DNA of 64,000 bases from positions 468,081 through 532,080 of the forward strand of contig JAFDYT010000002.1 in NCBI GenBank assembly GCA_018266055.1, in the 5' to 3' direction. The DNA comes from Bacteroidota bacterium (lineage in GTDB: Bacteria > Bacteroidota > Bacteroidia > Cytophagales > Cyclobacteriaceae). The position numbers were made by a program, and so were the translations under genes. This document shows positions 61,107 to 64,000 of this stretch, piece after piece; position 1 is the stretch's first letter; each line of letters begins with the position of its first letter. The notes under the pieces were generated by a model. It was not told the DNA's origin and did not search any database. It worked only from the letters and a program-made list of their open reading frames with translations.

Positions 61107-61129
61107 GTACATTTTTCATTGACTAAGTT

Positions 61130-64000
61130 TTAGTCTTGCAATTCTCTCTCTTTCGATTTGCGTTCAGGAGCGTTTACCAATTGCTGGTATTCCTCTTCTG
61201 AGCCTACGATCAGATTTTCGAATTCGCGCTGACCAGTACCTGCAGGAATCAAATGACCTACGATCACGTTTTCCTTCAGACCCATCAGTTGATCAGCTTT
61301 ACCGCGGATCGCAGCTTCGCTCAACACCTTGGTAGTTTCCTGGAATGACGCCGCTGACAACCAGCTTTCTGTTTTCAACGATGCCTGTGTGATACCTTGC
61401 AACGTCGGTCTTGACACGGCAGATAAAGCGTCACGCACTTCAACCAACTTCTGGTCTTTTCTACGGAGCGATGAATTCTCGTCACGCAACTCGCGGCTAG
61501 TAATTAACTGGCCTACTTTCAGTCGTTGTGAATCTCCGGCATCCAATACAATTTTCTTGTCGAGGATAAGGTCGTTCACTTCACGGAATTCAAACTTGTC
61601 TACGTATTCGCCAGGAAGGAAAGTAGTGTCACCTGAATCGATGATTTCTACCTTTTGCATCATCTGGCTTACAATCGCTTCGATGTGTTTATCGTTGATC
61701 TTCACACCTTGCAGACGATACACTTCCTGAATCTCATTCACCAGGTATTCCTGTACTGCAGTCGGTCCTTTGATCGACAAAATATCAGAAGGAGTGATCG
61801 CACCGTCTGACAACGGTTGACCTGCTCTTACGAAGTCGTTGTCTTGCACCAAGATGTGCTTGCTCAACGGCACCAGGTATCTCTTCTGTACGCCATCTTT
61901 CGACTCGATGAAGATTTCGCGGTTACCGCGTTTGATACCACCGTAAGTAACTACACCATCAATTTCAGAAACCACCGCCGGGTTAGAAGGATTTCTCGCT
62001 TCGAACAACTCGGTTACACGTGGCAGACCACCCGTGATGTCGCGCGACTTACCCATGGTACGAGGAATCTTGGCAAGCACCTGGCCGGCTTTGATTTTTT
62101 CTCCTTCATCTACCGCCAAGTGAGCGCCTACCGGAATGTTATATCCTTTAGTCTCTTCCTTGCCGTTCACAATGATAGCAGGGTTCTTCGTTTTATCACG
62201 CGTATCAGTGATCACTTTCTCGCGGTGACCTGTCTGCTCATCCGACTCTTCTTTATAGGTCACTCCTTCAATGATCGCTTCGTAGCTGATCTCTCCGTCA
62301 AATTCGGAAAGAATCACAGCGTTGTACGGATCCCAGTAGCAAAGCTCTTCTCCTTTCTCTACTTTTTGTCCGTCTTTCACACGAAGGAACGCGCCATAAG
62401 GAACGTTATTAGAAATGAGTGCACGCTTCTCGCTATCCAAAATCCGGATTTCACCGGTCCGGCCCATTACCACTTTTACTTTCTGATCATCCTTATCGGT
62501 AGTATCCACGGTACGAATTCCTTCGAACTCAATCGTACCACTGAACTTTGCTTTGATGTTAGCATCAACAGCAATATTTGAAGCTGTACCACCTACGTGG
62601 AATGTACGGAGTGTCAACTGTGTACCAGGCTCACCGATGGATTGCGCTGCAATCACACCTACGGCTTCGCCTTTTTGCACCATCTTGCCCGTGGCAAGGT
62701 TACGTCCATAACACTTGGCGCAAGTACCAAATTTGGTTTCGCAAGTAAGTACCGAACGGATTTCAATTTCTTCGATGCTTGTCTCGTCAATCTGCTTGGC
62801 GATCTCGTCCGTGATTTCTTCGTTGGCAGCACAAATCAATGCGCCTGACATCGGATCATAAATATCGTGCACTGACGAACGGCCTGTGATACGTTCTGAC
62901 AAAGGCTCTACGATATCTTCGTTGTCTTTCAACGCCGTTACTTTCAAGCCGCGTAGTGTACCGCAATCTTCTTCAGTGATTACAAGATCCTGCGCCACGT
63001 CCACCAACCTTCTGGTGAGGTAACCTGCATCAGCCGTTTTCAACGCCGTATCGGCAAGACCTTTACGTGCACCGTGTGTAGAGATAAAGTACTCCAACAC
63101 GTCCAGACCTTCTTTGAAGTTTGAAAGGATCGGGTTCTCAATGATAGAACCTACCGAACCTGCCAAATTCTTTTGTGGTTTCGCCATCAATCCGCGCATA
63201 CCACCCAACTGGCGGATCTGCTCGCGCGATCCACGTGCACCAGAGTGCATCATCATGTAGATGGAGTTGAATCCCTGATGATCTTCTTCCAACTGCTTCA
63301 TCAGCGTGTTGGTCAACATCGTGTTGGTTCTCGTCCAGATATCAATCACCTGGTTGTAGCGCTCGTTGTCAGTGATCAAACCCATCATGTAGTTGTTCCA
63401 TACAGAATCAACTTCTTTCTGAGCTTCATCTACCAATTTCTTTTTCTCAGCCGGCACTTTCACGTCGCTCAATCCCATCGAGAGACCTCCGCGATACGCC
63501 ATCTGGAATCCTAATTCTTTAATATCATCGAGGAACTTCGCTGTCTTTGCCTGACCCGCCAGTTTATATACATCGGCGATAATGGTCTGCAATTTTTTCT
63601 TAGTAAGAAGTTCATCTACGTATCCTACTTCTTCAGGAACAACCTGATTGAAGATTACGCGACCTGAAACAGTTTCAATCAATTTTCTTGAAATCACTCC
63701 GGTCTTCTTGTCTTTCAGGTTGGCCTTTACTTTAATGATCGCATGCTTCGACAGCTTGCCTTCATTGTATGCCACGATTACTTCATCGGCTGAGTAGAAG
63801 GTTTTGCCTTCGCCGAGTTCGCCTTTTCTTCCTTTGGTGAGATAATACAATCCCAACACCATGTCTTGAGAAGGTACAGTGATCGGAGCTCCGTTGGCAG
63901 GGTTCAAAATATTGTGTGATGAAAGCATCAACAAAGAAGCTTCCAAAACAGCTTCCTGTCCGAGCGGAACGTGAACGGCCATCTGGTCACCGTCGAAGTC
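61130..64000 (-). CDS. rpoC: RNA polymerase beta' subunit, C-terminal part (clipped by the window)
   Basis: The open frame runs from the window edge to 61130, about 956 residues. The first visible residues are [13 protein letters not shown], the end of the universal N-A-D-F-D-G-D magnesium motif, so the gene starts well outside the window. Further conserved blocks are [26 protein letters not shown] and the Zn-type cysteines in [11 protein letters not shown]. The protein ends in an acidic/basic tail. Certain call; the clipped N-terminus is simply off-window. Confidence 0.98.
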   Translation of the reverse strand, partial: DFDGDQMAVHVPLGQEAVLEASLLMLSSHNILNPANGAPITVPSQDMVLGLYYLTKGRKGELGEGKTFYSADEVIVAYNEGKLSKHAIIKVKANLKDKKTGVISRKLIETVSGRVIFNQVVPEEVGYVDELLTKKKLQTIIADVYKLAGQAKTAKFLDDIKELGFQMAYRGGLSMGLSDVKVPAEKKKLVDEAQKEVDSVWNNYMMGLITDNERYNQVIDIWTRTNTMLTNTLMKQLEEDHQGFNSIYMMMHSGARGSREQIRQLGGMRGLMAKPQKNLAGSVGSIIENPILSNFKEGLDVLEYFISTHGARKGLADTALKTADAGYLTRRLVDVAQDLVITEEDCGTLRGLKVTALKDNEDIVEPLSERITGRSSVHDIYDPMSGALICAANEEITDEIAKQIDETSIEEIEIRSVLTCETKFGTCAKCYGRNLATGKMVQKGEAVGVIAAQSIGEPGTQLTLRTFHVGGTASNIAVDANIKAKFSGTIEFEGIRTVDTTDKDDQKVKVVMGRTGEIRILDSEKRALISNNVPYGAFLRVKDGQKVEKGEELCYWDPYNAVILSEFDGEISYEAIIEGVTYKEESDEQTGHREKVITDTRDKTKNPAIIVNGKEETKGYNIPVGAHLAVDEGEKIKAGQVLAKIPRTMGKSRDITGGLPRVTELFEARNPSNPAVVSEIDGVVTYGGIKRGNREIFIESKDGVQKRYLVPLSKHILVQDNDFVRAGQPLSDGAITPSDILSIKGPTAVQEYLVNEIQEVYRLQGVKINDKHIEAIVSQMMQKVEIIDSGDTTFLPGEYVDKFEFREVNDLILDKKIVLDAGDSQRLKVGQLITSRELRDENSSLRRKDQKLVEVRDALSAVSRPTLQGITQASLKTESWLSAASFQETTKVLSEAAIRGKADQLMGLKENVIVGHLIPAGTGQREFENLIVGSEEEYQQLVNAPERKSKERELQD

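Noticed and set aside
1-64000. CRISPR arrays, tRNA, rRNA, transposons or prophage
   Set aside because: No repeat-spacer array, clover-leaf structure, ribosomal RNA sequence, transposase or integrase was found in reading the window. Undetected small RNAs cannot be excluded without a structure search.

Overview
This window is chromosomal DNA from a member of the Bacteroidota, most likely an environmental Cytophagales. Supporting signs are Bacteroidota-type promoters (TTTG, 17 to 19 bases, TAnnTTTG), weak ribosome binding sites, and lineage-typical families: a HmuY lipoprotein with its TonB receptor, PD40/OmpA proteins, DUF3467 beside rpoC, an HGSNAT-like acyltransferase and a FeoB-associated Cys-rich peptide. 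Genes are densely packed. No rRNA, tRNA, CRISPR array, transposase or phage gene was seen, and no stretch over 300 bases lacks a gene. The longest non-coding stretch (about 290 bases, 55918-56207) holds the xylBA promoter and repeat elements. || Layout. 1-4940 (minus): a clipped exported or membrane protein, radC, prfB with its programmed +1 frameshift, two exported proteins (one SIMPL), cdsA and a CPBP protease. 5011-6000: dusB. 6004-6706: a VapC/DUF6364 toxin-antitoxin pair with a compact promoter and operator. 6712-20767: a giant thioester alpha-2-macroglobulin, divergent from a three-gene exported operon (TPR-CHAT protease-like protein, PD40/OmpA protein, unknown TPR-like/propeller-like protein). 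20778-22921: lysoplasmalogenase, MFS transporter, rpsT. 22997-26431: a doubly frameshifted M1 aminopeptidase and dnaX, whose two halves lie in different frames joined at an A10 run. || 26447-35440: hypothetical proteins, an SMP-30 lipoprotein, an acyltransferase, a haem uptake locus (hmuY-hmuR with a divergent AraC regulator) and tadA. 35628-42682 (all plus): a Tat-exported TIM-barrel protein, two APC permeases (one Eat-like), a coiled-coil histidine kinase, a glutamine-synthetase-like ligase and small proteins. 42688-52919: a glutaminase-A-like protein, ilvA, GH16 laminarinase, an aminotransferase, an AraC/O6-methylguanine methyltransferase fusion, a D-aminoacylase and a membrane Fe-S protein behind an Fnr-like site. 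53087-57357: xylBA and ahpC-ahpD. 57415-60651 (minus): Fe-alcohol dehydrogenase, class I glutamine amidotransferase hydrolase and aldehyde dehydrogenase. 60718-64000: DUF3467 protein and the C-terminal part of rpoC. || How genes may work together. The most interesting inference joins two loci about 15 kb apart. An ethanolamine-type permease and a GS-like ligase (38011-42423), with the alcohol dehydrogenase, aldehyde dehydrogenase and gamma-glutamyl hydrolase operon (57415-60651), supply every step of a gamma-glutamylated route from ethanolamine or a similar amino alcohol to an amino acid. The second candidate system is the exported CHAT / PD40-OmpA / unknown operon, divergent from a thioester alpha-2-macroglobulin.
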